A DNA stretch of 64,000 nucleotides from Streptomyces seoulensis. GTDB lineage: Bacteria; Actinomycetota; Actinomycetes; Streptomycetales; Streptomycetaceae. Positions 51,966 to 61,792 of the stretch are shown here, in pieces (within the stretch, counting starts at the first letter, position 1; the number at the start of each line of letters is the position of its first letter). The notes under the pieces are model-generated. The model had not been told where the DNA came from. It worked only from the letters and a program-made list of their open reading frames with translations, and searched no databases. The stretch is from positions 5,394,001-5,458,000 of the forward strand of contig NZ_CP032229.1 in NCBI RefSeq assembly GCF_004328625.1, written 5' to 3'. A program made the position numbers and the translations under genes.

Positions 51966-52310
51966 ATGCCCGCAGCCACCCTCGCCGAGGTCGTCCACCA
52001 GGCCGGCTGGAAGGTCATCCCGCTCGACCTCGCCGGCGTCACGGACCAGGCCGGATTCATGGACCGCGCCACCAAGGCCCTCGACCTGCCCGAGTTCGCC
52101 GGACGCAACTGGCAGGCGTTCCAGGACGCCTGCGGCGACATCGGCTGGGGCCCCGAGGTGCCGGGCCGCCTCCTCGTCGTCGTCGGCTGGCGCGACTACG
52201 CCAAGGCCCAGCCCGAGCAGTGGGAGAGCGCCCAGCAGGTCCTCGAATCGGTCGCGGGCCGCCAGCAGAAGTACGACTCGACGCTCGCGGTGGTCCTGAC
52301 CCTGATCTGA
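51966..52310 (+). CDS. barstar family protein
   Basis: A 114-aa protein with the barstar fold signature: GWKVIPLDLAGVTDQAGFM, then AGRNWQAFQDACGDI with the conserved Trp, then a WRDYAKAQP segment. Barstars inhibit barnase-type ribonucleases, but streptomycetes carry many orphan members. No RNase gene is nearby. Tandem 15-bp repeats begin at its stop. Confidence 0.85.
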   Translation: MPAATLAEVVHQAGWKVIPLDLAGVTDQAGFMDRATKALDLPEFAGRNWQAFQDACGDIGWGPEVPGRLLVVVGWRDYAKAQPEQWESAQQVLESVAGRQQKYDSTLAVVLTLI

Positions 52311-52346
52311 GGCCCTCTGATCTGAGGCCCCCTGATCCGAGGCTTC
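52302..52346. repeat. three tandem 15-bp repeats
   Basis: CTGATCTGAGGCCCT (52302-52316), CTGATCTGAGGCCCC (52317-52331) and CTGATCCGAGGCTTC (52332-52346) follow head to tail. They begin at the end of the barstar gene and reach the stop of the minus-strand membrane protein. They look like a short duplication rather than a regulatory site. Confidence 0.8.
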
Positions 52347-53436
52347 AGTTCTCCACCGGTGCGGGGCCGGTCGCCGGCCGCAGCACCGCGGCGGCCACCG
52401 CGCCCGCGACCAGGCCCCAGAGCAGCGCGGCCGGGAGGCCGACCCCCAGGTTGGTGACGATGTACCGCAGCCCCCACTTCGGGCCGCCGTCGACCGTCGC
52501 CGCCCGCACCAGCTGCCCCGCGCCCAGTCCCAGGACGGTCGCACAGACCGTGCCGACCGCCATCGCCGGGACCGTGGCCCTGGTGAGCAGGCCGGGCAGC
52601 AGCCGGAGCGCCCACCACACCACTACGAGCACCAGCACGTCGGACAACCGGGCGAGCAGCCAGTCCATGACCGGTGTGCCCGAGGGGCCCGACCAGGCGC
52701 CGAGCAGCAGCAACTGGCGCAGCAGGTCACCCGGTTCGGAGAAGAACCCACCGCCGTAGGGCGCCGTCTGGATCGCGGCGGCGATCCCCTGGTACGACAA
52801 CACCAGCAGCGAGAACGCGATCACCGCCGTGCCGGCCGTGGCCGCCCGTCGCGCGCCCCGCGCCGGAACTTCCCGCCGGGGCAGCGGGCCGGCCCCCTTG
52901 GCGGCGGCGCGCCCCACCAGCACCGTCGCGGCCGCCGCGACCAGCCCGGCCGGCACCGCGAGTTGGCCACCCTGGGTCATCACGCCCGACAGATTGGGCA
53001 GGAAGCGGTAGCCGCCGTGCCCGTACGCGGCGATCTGCCACGGCGCCGAAATCGTCACCGCGAGCATGGCGGACACCTGCGCCCAGGCCCACAACGCGAG
53101 CAGCGCGGCGGGCACCCGCCCCGCGACCGGCGGCAGCCACCGCGTCAGCAGCAGCGCCCCGGTGGTGAAGAACACGAAGAGAGCCCCGAACCGGATCTGC
53201 CTCCCGGTGTGAAACAGGTCGAGGTAGTGCGTTCCGTCGCCGTCCGGCGCGAACTGCGGCGGGTCGTACGCCCAGGGGCCGAGCCACTGCTGCAGATCGG
53301 ACACCGCCTCGCCGCCCAGCAGATCGGTACTCCCCTGTAGGCGCAGCGCGTCCGTGCTCGCCCCCGCCCACCACAGCAACGCCGTCAGCAGTACTCCGCC
53401 GACCAGCGCCGGTATCGCCGCACGTCCCCAAGTCAT
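52345..53436 (-). CDS. polytopic membrane protein of unknown function
   Basis: A 363-aa protein with about seven hydrophobic segments, for example IPALVGGVLLTALLWWAG near the N-terminus and FVFFTTGALLLTRWLPPVAG. Between them are soluble loops; LGPWAYDPPQFAPDGDGTHY is a long external loop. I do not recognise a family motif. The gene is on the opposite strand to the barstar gene and ends within the tandem repeats. It is divergent from the conservon. Confidence 0.72.
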   Translation of the reverse strand: MTWGRAAIPALVGGVLLTALLWWAGASTDALRLQGSTDLLGGEAVSDLQQWLGPWAYDPPQFAPDGDGTHYLDLFHTGRQIRFGALFVFFTTGALLLTRWLPPVAGRVPAALLALWAWAQVSAMLAVTISAPWQIAAYGHGGYRFLPNLSGVMTQGGQLAVPAGLVAAAATVLVGRAAAKGAGPLPRREVPARGARRAATAGTAVIAFSLLVLSYQGIAAAIQTAPYGGGFFSEPGDLLRQLLLLGAWSGPSGTPVMDWLLARLSDVLVLVVVWWALRLLPGLLTRATVPAMAVGTVCATVLGLGAGQLVRAATVDGGPKWGLRYIVTNLGVGLPAALLWGLVAGAVAAAVLRPATGPAPVEN

Positions 53437-53768
53437 CGTTCATCCCCCGTAGTTGTGGCGTGCTCGTGCACACCGGTCAGGCGGGAGCGTACGCGGTGCC
53501 GATCACGTACGGATCACGGGGAATGATTTCTTCTGATCGAGGGGGACCGTTTCCTTTTCTCTCTGACGCGTAAATTCACCGGCTTTATCGATCGAATGTA
53601 CGACGCCTCATACCAGAGCGGGAAGCGAGCCGGGAGACTTTGTCAACTGCCCGCCGCACCTACCGCACAGGCAACTAACGTGAATTCCCGTCGGACACCT
53701 CAGGGCCCCTTTCCTTCCCCCTTCTTTCTTTCCGACGTCAGGCCCGCCGGACCAGTACGAGGACGCAG
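53437..53768. other. divergent intergenic region upstream of the conservon
   Basis: A 332-base region without a gene, upstream of both the minus-strand membrane protein and cvnA. It is less GC-rich than its surroundings, with TTTCCTTTTCTCTC-type pyrimidine tracts. A direct repeat GATCACG occurs at 53501-53507 and 53512-53518, 11 bp apart. A TTGTCA at 53640-53645 could be a -35 element for cvnA, but I see no good -10. Confidence 0.4.
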
Positions 53769-55907
53769 ATGTCTCACCTCCGCGCACCGGCCGCCCGTGC
53801 CGACCGCCGAGAGGGCGGCCGGCACGGCAGACCGGTCGCCCGACCCGCTCCCGCACTGCCCGAGACGCTCATTCGGCCCCAGCTCATGCGGCTCGCCGTA
53901 CTCCCGCCCGTCGCGGTCGCCCTCGCCGCCATCGCGGCCGTCGTCCTCACCGACCGGGCCGGCGCGCACACCGGCCCGGTCCTCTGGGCGGTGCTCGCCC
54001 TCACCGTCGTGGTCGCCGGGGCCGCCATCGGCGTCGCCGCCGTGGCCGCCGACCGCGCCGCCCGTTCCGTCGGCGACCGCGTCGGCGCCCTGCGCCGCAA
54101 CACCGCCCGCGGCGAGGCCGACCTGCGCGCCCTGGTCGACGCGCTGCGCCGGGGCGAACCGCCGCCCCGCGGCAAGCCCCGCCGCCGGCCGCCCGAGGAC
54201 GCCGACGACTTCGAACTCCTCGCCGCCGACCTGGCCCGCGCGCACGACGGCGCCGTCACCGCCGTCGTCCGCGCGGCCCAGCTCTCCAGCCAGGCCGCCA
54301 ACGAACAGAAACTCGAGGTCTTCGTCAACCTCGCCCGGCGCCTGCAGTCACTGGTGCACCGGGAGATCTCCATCCTGGACGAGCTGGAGAACGAGATCGA
54401 GGACCCCGACCTGCTCAAGGGCCTCTTCCACGTCGACCACCTCGCCACCCGCATCCGCCGCCACGCGGAGAACCTCGCCGTGCTCGGCGGTGCCGTCTCC
54501 CGGCGGCAGTGGAGCAACCCCGTCGACATGACCGAGGTGCTGCGCTCCGCCATCGCCGAGGTCGAACAGTACTCACGCGTCAAGCTCGTTCCGCCGGTCG
54601 AGGGCGAACTGCGCGGGCACGCCGTCGCCGACGTCATCCATCTCCTCGCCGAACTCGTCGAGAACGCGACCGTGTTCTCCGCCCCGCAGACCCAAGTCCT
54701 GCTCCGCGCCAACCTGGTGACCTCCGGGCTCGCCATCGAGGTCGAGGACCGGGGGCTCGGCATGCCGGTCGAGGAACAGCACCGGATGAACGCGCTCCTC
54801 TCCGACCCCGACCAGGTCAACGTCGCCAGCCTACTGGCGGACGGCCGCATCGGGCTGTACGTCGTCTCCCAACTCGCCCGTCGGCACGGGATCTCGGTGC
54901 GTCTCCAGACCAACATCTACGGGGGCGTGCAGGCGGTACTCGTGGTGCCGCAGGGGTTGTTGGGGGTCTCGGCGGGGTTTGTGCCGGAGGCCGAGGGGGC
55001 GGGGGCTTCGTCGGGGGCCGGTCATGAGGGTGCCGGTCATGAGGGTGCTGGTCCGGGGGGTGAGGTGGCTGGGGCGGTGGGGGCTGCTGTACCGGGTGCT
55101 CCGAGTACGCCGGGTGCGCCGACTGCTCCTGCTCAGGCCACGGGGCGGCATCGGCAGGTGGCTCGGCGGGGGAGCGGGGACGCCGACGGTGCCGGTACGG
55201 GGGCTGCCGCACCGCCTCCGTTGCCGAGGCGGGGGGCTCAGGAGCAGCGGGCCAACCCTGCGGAGGCGGTGCCCGGCGTCGGCGCCGGGGACCGGGCCGT
55301 GGTGGAGGCCAACTCGGGCGTGCTGCCGACGGCGCGCGTCGGTGCGACCCCCTCGGGTACGGAGAGGCCCTCGCTGCCGCGTCGTCGCGCCCAGGAGCAC
55401 ATCGTTCCGCAGCTGCGGGGCGGCCCCGTACCGCGTCAGGACAACGAGGCTGTCGTGGGTCACGACCCTGGTCTGATGGCCGCGTTCCAGCGCGGGATCG
55501 GGCTGGCGGAGTCCCAGCAGAGTCTGGAGGCGGCGGGGGAGGGGGTGCCCGCGGGGGCGGCGTATGTGGAGGGCGCTCGGGCGGAGTCGGCGCACATGGG
55601 TGCCGAGAGCGTGGCTGAGGTGCACATGGATGCCGTCCCTATGGAGCCAAGTCACATGGATGTCGGGCACATGGCCCCCGTCCACATGGCGCCGGACTTC
55701 ACAGTGGCCCCTCCCACGCCCCCCGACCCCACCGAGCCGAACCACACGGCCGCGGACCACATGGGGCCCGACCACATGGAGCCTCCCCACATGGGTCCTG
55801 ACCACATGGGTCCTGACCTCATGGGCCCCGACCACATGGAGCCGCCCCACACCGCGCCGGACCCCACACCCCCCGGCCCCCTCGACAGGAGCGCGCCCCC
55901 CGCATGA
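53769..55907 (+). CDS. cvnA: conservon sensor histidine kinase-like ATPase (CvnA)
   Basis: A 712-aa protein. Two transmembrane helices lie near the N-terminus (AVLPPVAVALAAIAAVVLTD and VLALTVVVAGAAIGVAAVAA). A helical DHp-like segment follows, and a GHKL ATPase domain spans about residues 290-400 (N box LLAELVENATVF). From about residue 405 the sequence is Pro/Ala/Gly-rich, ending in a tail with ten His-Met dipeptides. Conservon A proteins sense signals and feed the small GTPase CvnD through CvnB and CvnC. The ATP-binding core is complete; a phospho-accepting His is not obvious. Confidence 0.9.
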   Translation: MSHLRAPAARADRREGGRHGRPVARPAPALPETLIRPQLMRLAVLPPVAVALAAIAAVVLTDRAGAHTGPVLWAVLALTVVVAGAAIGVAAVAADRAARSVGDRVGALRRNTARGEADLRALVDALRRGEPPPRGKPRRRPPEDADDFELLAADLARAHDGAVTAVVRAAQLSSQAANEQKLEVFVNLARRLQSLVHREISILDELENEIEDPDLLKGLFHVDHLATRIRRHAENLAVLGGAVSRRQWSNPVDMTEVLRSAIAEVEQYSRVKLVPPVEGELRGHAVADVIHLLAELVENATVFSAPQTQVLLRANLVTSGLAIEVEDRGLGMPVEEQHRMNALLSDPDQVNVASLLADGRIGLYVVSQLARRHGISVRLQTNIYGGVQAVLVVPQGLLGVSAGFVPEAEGAGASSGAGHEGAGHEGAGPGGEVAGAVGAAVPGAPSTPGAPTAPAQATGRHRQVARRGSGDADGAGTGAAAPPPLPRRGAQEQRANPAEAVPGVGAGDRAVVEANSGVLPTARVGATPSGTERPSLPRRRAQEHIVPQLRGGPVPRQDNEAVVGHDPGLMAAFQRGIGLAESQQSLEAAGEGVPAGAAYVEGARAESAHMGAESVAEVHMDAVPMEPSHMDVGHMAPVHMAPDFTVAPPTPPDPTEPNHTAADHMGPDHMEPPHMGPDHMGPDLMGPDHMEPPHTAPDPTPPGPLDRSAPPA
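55590..55850 (+). repeat. CACATG-rich repeats encoding His-Met units in the CvnA tail
   Basis: The end of cvnA contains many CACATG hexamers, usually followed by G and spaced in multiples of three bases, mixed with CCC-rich linkers. They encode the His-Met dipeptides at about residues 608-694. The same hexamer is amplified at the end of the flavoprotein gene at 37265-37390, 18 kb away. Confidence 0.8.
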
Positions 55908-55978
55908 CCCACACCCCCACCGGCACCACCCTCCCCACCGCTCCCGCAGCCCCCCGTACCCCAAGGAGTCGATCCACC

Positions 55979-56413
55979 ATGGCGAGCGATGCGCCGACCG
56001 CCCACGCATCCGACCTCGACTGGCTGCTGAGCGGCCTCGTGCAGCGCGTCCCGCACACCGGCAGCGCGGTGCTGCTGTCTTGCGACGGGCTGGTGAAGGC
56101 CGTGCACGGGCTGGACCCGGACAGCGCCGACCACATGGCCGCACTCGCCTCCGGCCTGTACTCGCTGGGCCGCAGCGCGGGTGTCCGGTTCGGGGACGGC
56201 GGGGAGGTACGGCAGGTGGTGGTCGAACTCGACTCCACGCTGCTGTTCGTCACCACGGCCGGCTCCGGCACCTGCCTCGCCGTGCTCGCCGGGCGGGAGG
56301 CCGACGCCGCCGTGCTCGGCTACGAGATGGCGATGCTGGTCAAGAGCGTCCGCCCGTACCTCGTCACCGCGCCCCGGCAGCCCGCCGCCGACCCGACGGC
56401 GATGAGGCCGTGA
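55979..56413 (+). CDS. cvnB: roadblock/LC7 domain protein (CvnB)
   Basis: A 144-aa roadblock/LC7 protein starting MASDAPTAHASDLDWLLSGL. The beta-alpha fold shows AVLLSCDGLVKAVHGLD and LAALASGLYSLGRSAG segments. In conservons it bridges the kinase-like CvnA and the GTPase CvnD. I use ATG 55979 after AAGGAG; the frame is open to 55904, overlapping cvnA. Its stop overlaps cvnC (GTGA). Confidence 0.9.
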   Translation: MASDAPTAHASDLDWLLSGLVQRVPHTGSAVLLSCDGLVKAVHGLDPDSADHMAALASGLYSLGRSAGVRFGDGGEVRQVVVELDSTLLFVTTAGSGTCLAVLAGREADAAVLGYEMAMLVKSVRPYLVTAPRQPAADPTAMRP

Positions 56414-56787
56414 GCGTGGCCGCCGTGGGCGACGGGCCCTGGCTCGACGACGCCGCCGGAAGGCTGGTGCGGCCGTTCACGGTGAGCGGCGGACGGACCG
56501 AACCCAGCGTCGCGCTGGACCTGATCTCCCAGGTGATGGCCACCGGGGTCTCCCCGCTCGGCTATCTCGGCCCCGAGCACGCGCAGGCGCTCGACCTGTC
56601 CCGCGCACCCGTCTCGGTGGCCGAGGTGGCCGCCCACCTGCGGCTGCCCGCCGTGGTCACCAAAGTGCTGCTCTCGGACCTCGTCGACTGCGGGGCGCTG
56701 ACCACCAGGCCCCCCGCGTTCCGCCACAACCCCACTGACCGGTCTCTGCTGGAGGCAGTGCTCGATGGACTACGACGACAGCTCTGA
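56410..56787 (+). CDS. cvnC: DUF742 conservon protein (CvnC)
   Basis: A 125-aa DUF742 protein: LVRPFTVSGGRTEP at the start and a winged-helix-like region with SVAEVAAHLRLPAVVTKVLLSDL. Its function in the conservon is not established; it may bind DNA or the GTPase. The GTG at 56410 overlaps the cvnB stop, and the cvnD ATG lies 23 bases before its own stop. All three are translationally chained. Confidence 0.9.
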   Translation: MSVAAVGDGPWLDDAAGRLVRPFTVSGGRTEPSVALDLISQVMATGVSPLGYLGPEHAQALDLSRAPVSVAEVAAHLRLPAVVTKVLLSDLVDCGALTTRPPAFRHNPTDRSLLEAVLDGLRRQL

Positions 56788-57445
56788 CCCGTACAGCTCC
56801 GACGCCCCGTACAGCTCCGACGACGCGTACAGCTCCGAACCGGGCAGTTCCGACCCGTTCCCCACCGCGCTCAAGATCCTGGTCGCGGGCGGGTTCGGGG
56901 TGGGCAAGACGACCTTCGTGGGCGCGGTCAGCGAGATCGCGCCGCTCAGCACGGAGGAACTGCTCACCACGGCCGGCGCGGCCACCGACAACCTGGACGG
57001 CATCGAGAACAAGGTCGAGACGACCGTCGCCATGGACTTCGGCCGGATCACCCTCGACGCCCGGCACGTGCTCTACCTGTTCGGCACGCCCGGTCAGGAA
57101 CGGTTCTGGTTCATGTGGGACGAGCTGTCCGAGGGTGCCCTCGGCGCGGTCATCCTGGCCGACACCCGCCGCCTGGAGGAGTGCTTCGCCGCCGTCGACT
57201 TCTTCGAGGAACGCGGCGTCGCCTTCATCGTGGCCGTCAACGAGTTCGACAACGCCTTCCGCTACGACCCCGACGAGGTGCGCGCCGCCCTCGACCTGAG
57301 CCCCGCCGTCCCGGTCGTCCCCTGCGACGCCCGTATCTCCAGCTCCGGCGTGCAGACCCTGCTCACCCTCGTACGCCACCTGCTCGCCCACGTCCCGGCG
57401 CCCGTGCCCGCGCAGGGAGCCCCCGTCCAGGGAGTGCGGTCATGA
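56765..57445 (+). CDS. cvnD: conservon small Ras-like GTPase (CvnD)
   Basis: A 226-aa GTPase. Walker A is GGFGVGKTT (residues 42-50), DFGRITLD and YLFGTPGQERFWFM are the switch regions, and NEFD is the guanine-specificity motif. The N-terminal 32 residues are a low-complexity YSSD/DD repeat, unusual for the family. It acts as the output GTPase of the conservon. The GAF-domain gene starts 4 bases before its stop. Confidence 0.92.
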   Translation: MDYDDSSDPYSSDAPYSSDDAYSSEPGSSDPFPTALKILVAGGFGVGKTTFVGAVSEIAPLSTEELLTTAGAATDNLDGIENKVETTVAMDFGRITLDARHVLYLFGTPGQERFWFMWDELSEGALGAVILADTRRLEECFAAVDFFEERGVAFIVAVNEFDNAFRYDPDEVRAALDLSPAVPVVPCDARISSSGVQTLLTLVRHLLAHVPAPVPAQGAPVQGVRS

Positions 57446-58005
57446 TGTACGAGCCGGCCCGCCGGGTCCGGGGTCTGCTGCTCACCCCGGAGGACAAGGA
57501 GGCCCCGGCCCGTACGTCCCGGCTGCGCCGCCTCGGTCTCGGGGAGCGCGCGGAGCCCACGCTGGACGCCTTCGCCGACCACCTCGCCCAGGTCACCGGT
57601 GCGCCGTACGCCATGGTCAACTTCGTCGGCGAGCAGCAGCAGTTCTTCGCGGGCCTGAGCGCCCCGCCCGCCGGCCCCCTCACCCGCGAGGACGGCACCG
57701 GCCGGGTGCTGCCCCGGGAACATGGGTTCTGCCCACATGTGGTCGTCCGACACAAGGCCCTGGTGCTGGACGATGTCCGCGACTACCCGCGCTTCGCCGG
57801 GAACCCGATCGTCGACGACCTCGGCATCCGCTCCTATATGGGCGCCCCACTCATCGACAGCTCCGGCATGGTGCTCGGCACCGTGTGCGCCGCCGACACG
57901 GAGCCGCGCACCTGGGGCAGGGCCGGGCTTGAGGCCATCAAGGGGATGGCCGCCGAACTCGCCGTACGCATCGAAAGGGCCGCCGATGACGGGCTGCCCA
58001 TCTGA
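57442..58005 (+). CDS. GAF-domain protein co-transcribed with the conservon
   Basis: A 187-aa protein dominated by one GAF domain (about residues 40-175), with MVNFVGEQQQFFAGLSAPP and SYMGAPLIDSSGMVLGTVCAAD typical of the fold. The HGFCPHVVV block resembles redox- or ligand-sensing GAFs. The ATG overlaps the cvnD stop by 4 bases, so it is probably a fifth member of this conservon. No output domain is attached. Confidence 0.85.
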   Translation: MMYEPARRVRGLLLTPEDKEAPARTSRLRRLGLGERAEPTLDAFADHLAQVTGAPYAMVNFVGEQQQFFAGLSAPPAGPLTREDGTGRVLPREHGFCPHVVVRHKALVLDDVRDYPRFAGNPIVDDLGIRSYMGAPLIDSSGMVLGTVCAADTEPRTWGRAGLEAIKGMAAELAVRIERAADDGLPI

Positions 58006-58198
58006 ACGAACGTAAATACGACCGGAGTTGGGCGGAGCCCCCTCCGGTGTGAAGGAAACCTGTGGCGCCGGTTAAGAAAAGCTCGATGGATTCCGGTCGG
58101 CGCATACGGCAGATTGCGGGGTGATTCCACCCCTCGGACCCGGTGCGGACGCCTCGGCGAGCCCGTACGGCCGGGCCTCACCCACAGGAGCCGTAGCG

Positions 58199-59227
58199 TT
58201 GAAGGCGCTGGTCAAGGAGAAGGCGGAGCCCGGTCTCCGGCTCATGGACGTGCCCGAGCCCGCAGTGGGTCCCGGTGACGTGCTCATCAAGGTCATGCGG
58301 ACCGGTATCTGCGGCACCGACCTGCACATCCGGGCCTGGGACGGCTGGGCCCAGCAGGCCATCCGCACCCCGCTGATCGTGGGCCACGAGTTCGTGGGCC
58401 AGGTCGTGTCCACCGGCCGCGACGTCACCGACATCCGGGTGGGCGACCGGGTCAGCGGCGAGGGCCACCTGGTGTGCGGCAAGTGCCGCAACTGCCTCGC
58501 CGGCCGCCGCCACCTGTGCCGCTCCACCATCGGCCTGGGCGTGGGCCGCGACGGCGCGTTCGCCGAGTACGTGGCGCTGCCCGCGTCCAACGTGTGGGTG
58601 CACCGGGTCCCCGTGGACCTGGACATCGCCGCCGTGTTCGATCCGTTCGGCAACGCCGTGCACACCGCGCTGTCCTTCCCGCTGGTCGGCGAGGACGTGC
58701 TGATCACCGGCGCGGGCCCGATCGGCCTGATGGCCGCGGCCGTCGCCCGGCACGCGGGCGCCCGCAACGTCGTCGTCACCGACGTCAGCGAGGAGCGCCT
58801 CGAACTGGCCCGCAAGATAGGAGTGAGCCTGGCACTGAACGTCTCGCGCTCCACCATCGCGGACGGTCAGCGGGAGCTGGGCCTGCGTGAGGGCTTCGAC
58901 ATCGGCCTGGAGATGTCCGGCCGCCCCGAGGCCATGCGCGGCATGATCGCCAACATGACGCACGGCGGCCGCATCGCCATGCTGGGCCTGCCGTCGCAGG
59001 AGTTCCCGGTCGACTGGTCCCGGATCGTCACCTCGATGATCACCATCAAGGGCATCTACGGCCGCGAGATGTTCGAGACCTGGTACGCCATGTCGGTCCT
59101 CCTGGAGGGCGGCCTCGACCTCGCCCCCGTGATCACCGGCCGGTACGACTACCGCGACTACGAGGCGGCCTTCGAGGACGCGGCCAGCGGCAAGGGCGGC
59201 AAGGTCATCCTCGACTGGACCGCGTAA
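58199..59227 (+). CDS. tdh: L-threonine 3-dehydrogenase
   Basis: A 342-aa zinc alcohol dehydrogenase-family enzyme making 2-amino-3-ketobutyrate from L-threonine. Catalytic zinc residues are in GICGTDLH and VGHEFVG, structural zinc cysteines in [15 protein letters not shown], and the NAD-binding [13 protein letters not shown] follows. AGGAG lies 8 bases before the TTG at 58199, which gives the usual family N-terminus (KALVKEK). Earlier codons are open from 58121. It is followed 29 bases later by kbl. Confidence 0.95.
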   Translation: MKALVKEKAEPGLRLMDVPEPAVGPGDVLIKVMRTGICGTDLHIRAWDGWAQQAIRTPLIVGHEFVGQVVSTGRDVTDIRVGDRVSGEGHLVCGKCRNCLAGRRHLCRSTIGLGVGRDGAFAEYVALPASNVWVHRVPVDLDIAAVFDPFGNAVHTALSFPLVGEDVLITGAGPIGLMAAAVARHAGARNVVVTDVSEERLELARKIGVSLALNVSRSTIADGQRELGLREGFDIGLEMSGRPEAMRGMIANMTHGGRIAMLGLPSQEFPVDWSRIVTSMITIKGIYGREMFETWYAMSVLLEGGLDLAPVITGRYDYRDYEAAFEDAASGKGGKVILDWTA

Positions 59228-59256
59228 CCCCCGTCAGCACCTTCGAAGGAGCCCCC

Positions 59257-60456
<1,200 letters not shown>

Positions 60457-60486
60457 CCTGCGGCGCCGCCTTGCGATAATGGCGGC

Positions 60487-61392
60487 ATGATCGAGGCGCG
60501 GCGGCTCCACATCCTCCGTGCGGTGGCCGACCACCGCACGGTCACGGCGGCGGCCGCCGCGCTCTACCTCACCCCGTCCGCCGTCTCCCAGCAGCTCACC
60601 TCGCTGGAGCAGGAGACCGGCCACCGCCTGGTCGAGCGCGGCGCGAAGGGCGTACGGCTCACCCCGGCCGGCGAGATCCTGCTCAGCCACACCAACGCCG
60701 TCCTGGCCCAGCTGGAGCGGGCCGAGGCGGAGCTGGCCGCGTACGGCAAGGGGGAGGCCGGGACGGTCACCGTCGCCGCCTTCGCCACCGGGATCGCCCA
60801 GGTCGTCGCGCCCGCACTGGCCCGGCTCGGCCGGTCGGCCCCCGGCATAGGCATCCGGGTCCGGGACGCCGAGGGCGACGCGAGCCTGAGGATGCTGCTG
60901 GACCGGCAGGTGGATGTGGCGGTCGCCGTCGAGTACCGGGGCGCGCCGCCCGCCGACGATCCCCGTCTCACCCATCTCCCTTTGTACGCCGAGCCGTTCG
61001 ACGCCGTGGTCCCGCTCGGGCACCGGCTCGCCGACGATGCCGAGGTGCCGCTCGCGGAGCTTTCCAAGGACCCGTGGATCGGCCCGTACCCCGGCAACCC
61101 CTGTCACGACGTGGTCGTGCTGGCCTGCGAGAGCGCCGGGTTCCAGCCGCGCCTCGAGCACTCCTCCGACGACTTCCGCGCGGTGGTCGCGCTGGCCTCG
61201 GCCGACGCGGGCGTGGCCCTCGTACCGCGCTCCGCGCTGCGCGGCATGGACCTGACCGGCGTGGTCGTCCGTCCGGTGGACGGGGTGGCCCCCACCCGGC
61301 GTGTGTTCGCGGCCGTGCGCCGGGGCGCGGAGGCGCATCCGCTGATCCGGCCGGTGCTGGAGGCGCTCGGGCAGGCCGCGGCCGGGGGCTGA
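60487..61392 (+). CDS. LysR-family transcriptional regulator
   Basis: A 301-aa LysR protein. The N-terminal winged helix is MIEARRLHILRAVADHRTV then AAALYLTPSAVSQQLTSLEQ; the ligand-binding domain begins near AGTVTVAAFATGIAQ. It lies 30 bases after kbl on the same strand, so it may be co-transcribed with threonine degradation or have its own promoter. The target is unknown; the split transketolase is on the other strand beyond one small gene. Confidence 0.9.
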   Translation: MIEARRLHILRAVADHRTVTAAAAALYLTPSAVSQQLTSLEQETGHRLVERGAKGVRLTPAGEILLSHTNAVLAQLERAEAELAAYGKGEAGTVTVAAFATGIAQVVAPALARLGRSAPGIGIRVRDAEGDASLRMLLDRQVDVAVAVEYRGAPPADDPRLTHLPLYAEPFDAVVPLGHRLADDAEVPLAELSKDPWIGPYPGNPCHDVVVLACESAGFQPRLEHSSDDFRAVVALASADAGVALVPRSALRGMDLTGVVVRPVDGVAPTRRVFAAVRRGAEAHPLIRPVLEALGQAAAGG

Positions 61393-61432
61393 GCCGGGGC
61401 CGTTGTCAGTGCCGGGGGCTACGGTGCGTTGC

Positions 61433-61792
61433 ATGCCGGACGCAGAAGACGTACGCCGTATCGCCCTGTCCCTGCCGGACACGACCGAGAAGACGGCCTG
61501 GAGCATGCCCACCTTCCGGGTGGCCGGGAAGATGTTCGCCACGCTCCCGGAGGAGGAGACCTCCCTCGCGGTGCGCTGCCCGAAGGAGGAGCGGGACGAA
61601 CTGGTGCTGGCCGAGCCGGAGAAGTTCTGGATCGCGGACCACGAGGCCAACTTCGCCTGGGTACGGGCGAGACTCGCGGCGCTGGACGGCGAGGACGAAC
61701 TCCGGGACATCCTCGCCGACTCCTGGCGCCAGGCGGCCCCCATACGGCTGCTGGAGGAGCATCCGGGACTGGGGGTGCCGCAGGACCGCTAG
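61433..61792 (+). CDS. YjbR/MmcQ-family DNA-binding-fold protein
   Basis: A 119-aa CyaY-like-fold protein of the MmcQ/YjbR family, starting MPDAEDVRRIALSLPDTTEKT. Conserved blocks are FRVAGKMFATL and WVRARLAALD. The family is small and abundant, role unknown. I start at ATG 61433, the conserved N-terminus; the frame is open to 61403. Its TAG overlaps the convergent transketolase stop on the other strand (CTAG). Confidence 0.85.
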   Translation: MPDAEDVRRIALSLPDTTEKTAWSMPTFRVAGKMFATLPEEETSLAVRCPKEERDELVLAEPEKFWIADHEANFAWVRARLAALDGEDELRDILADSWRQAAPIRLLEEHPGLGVPQDR

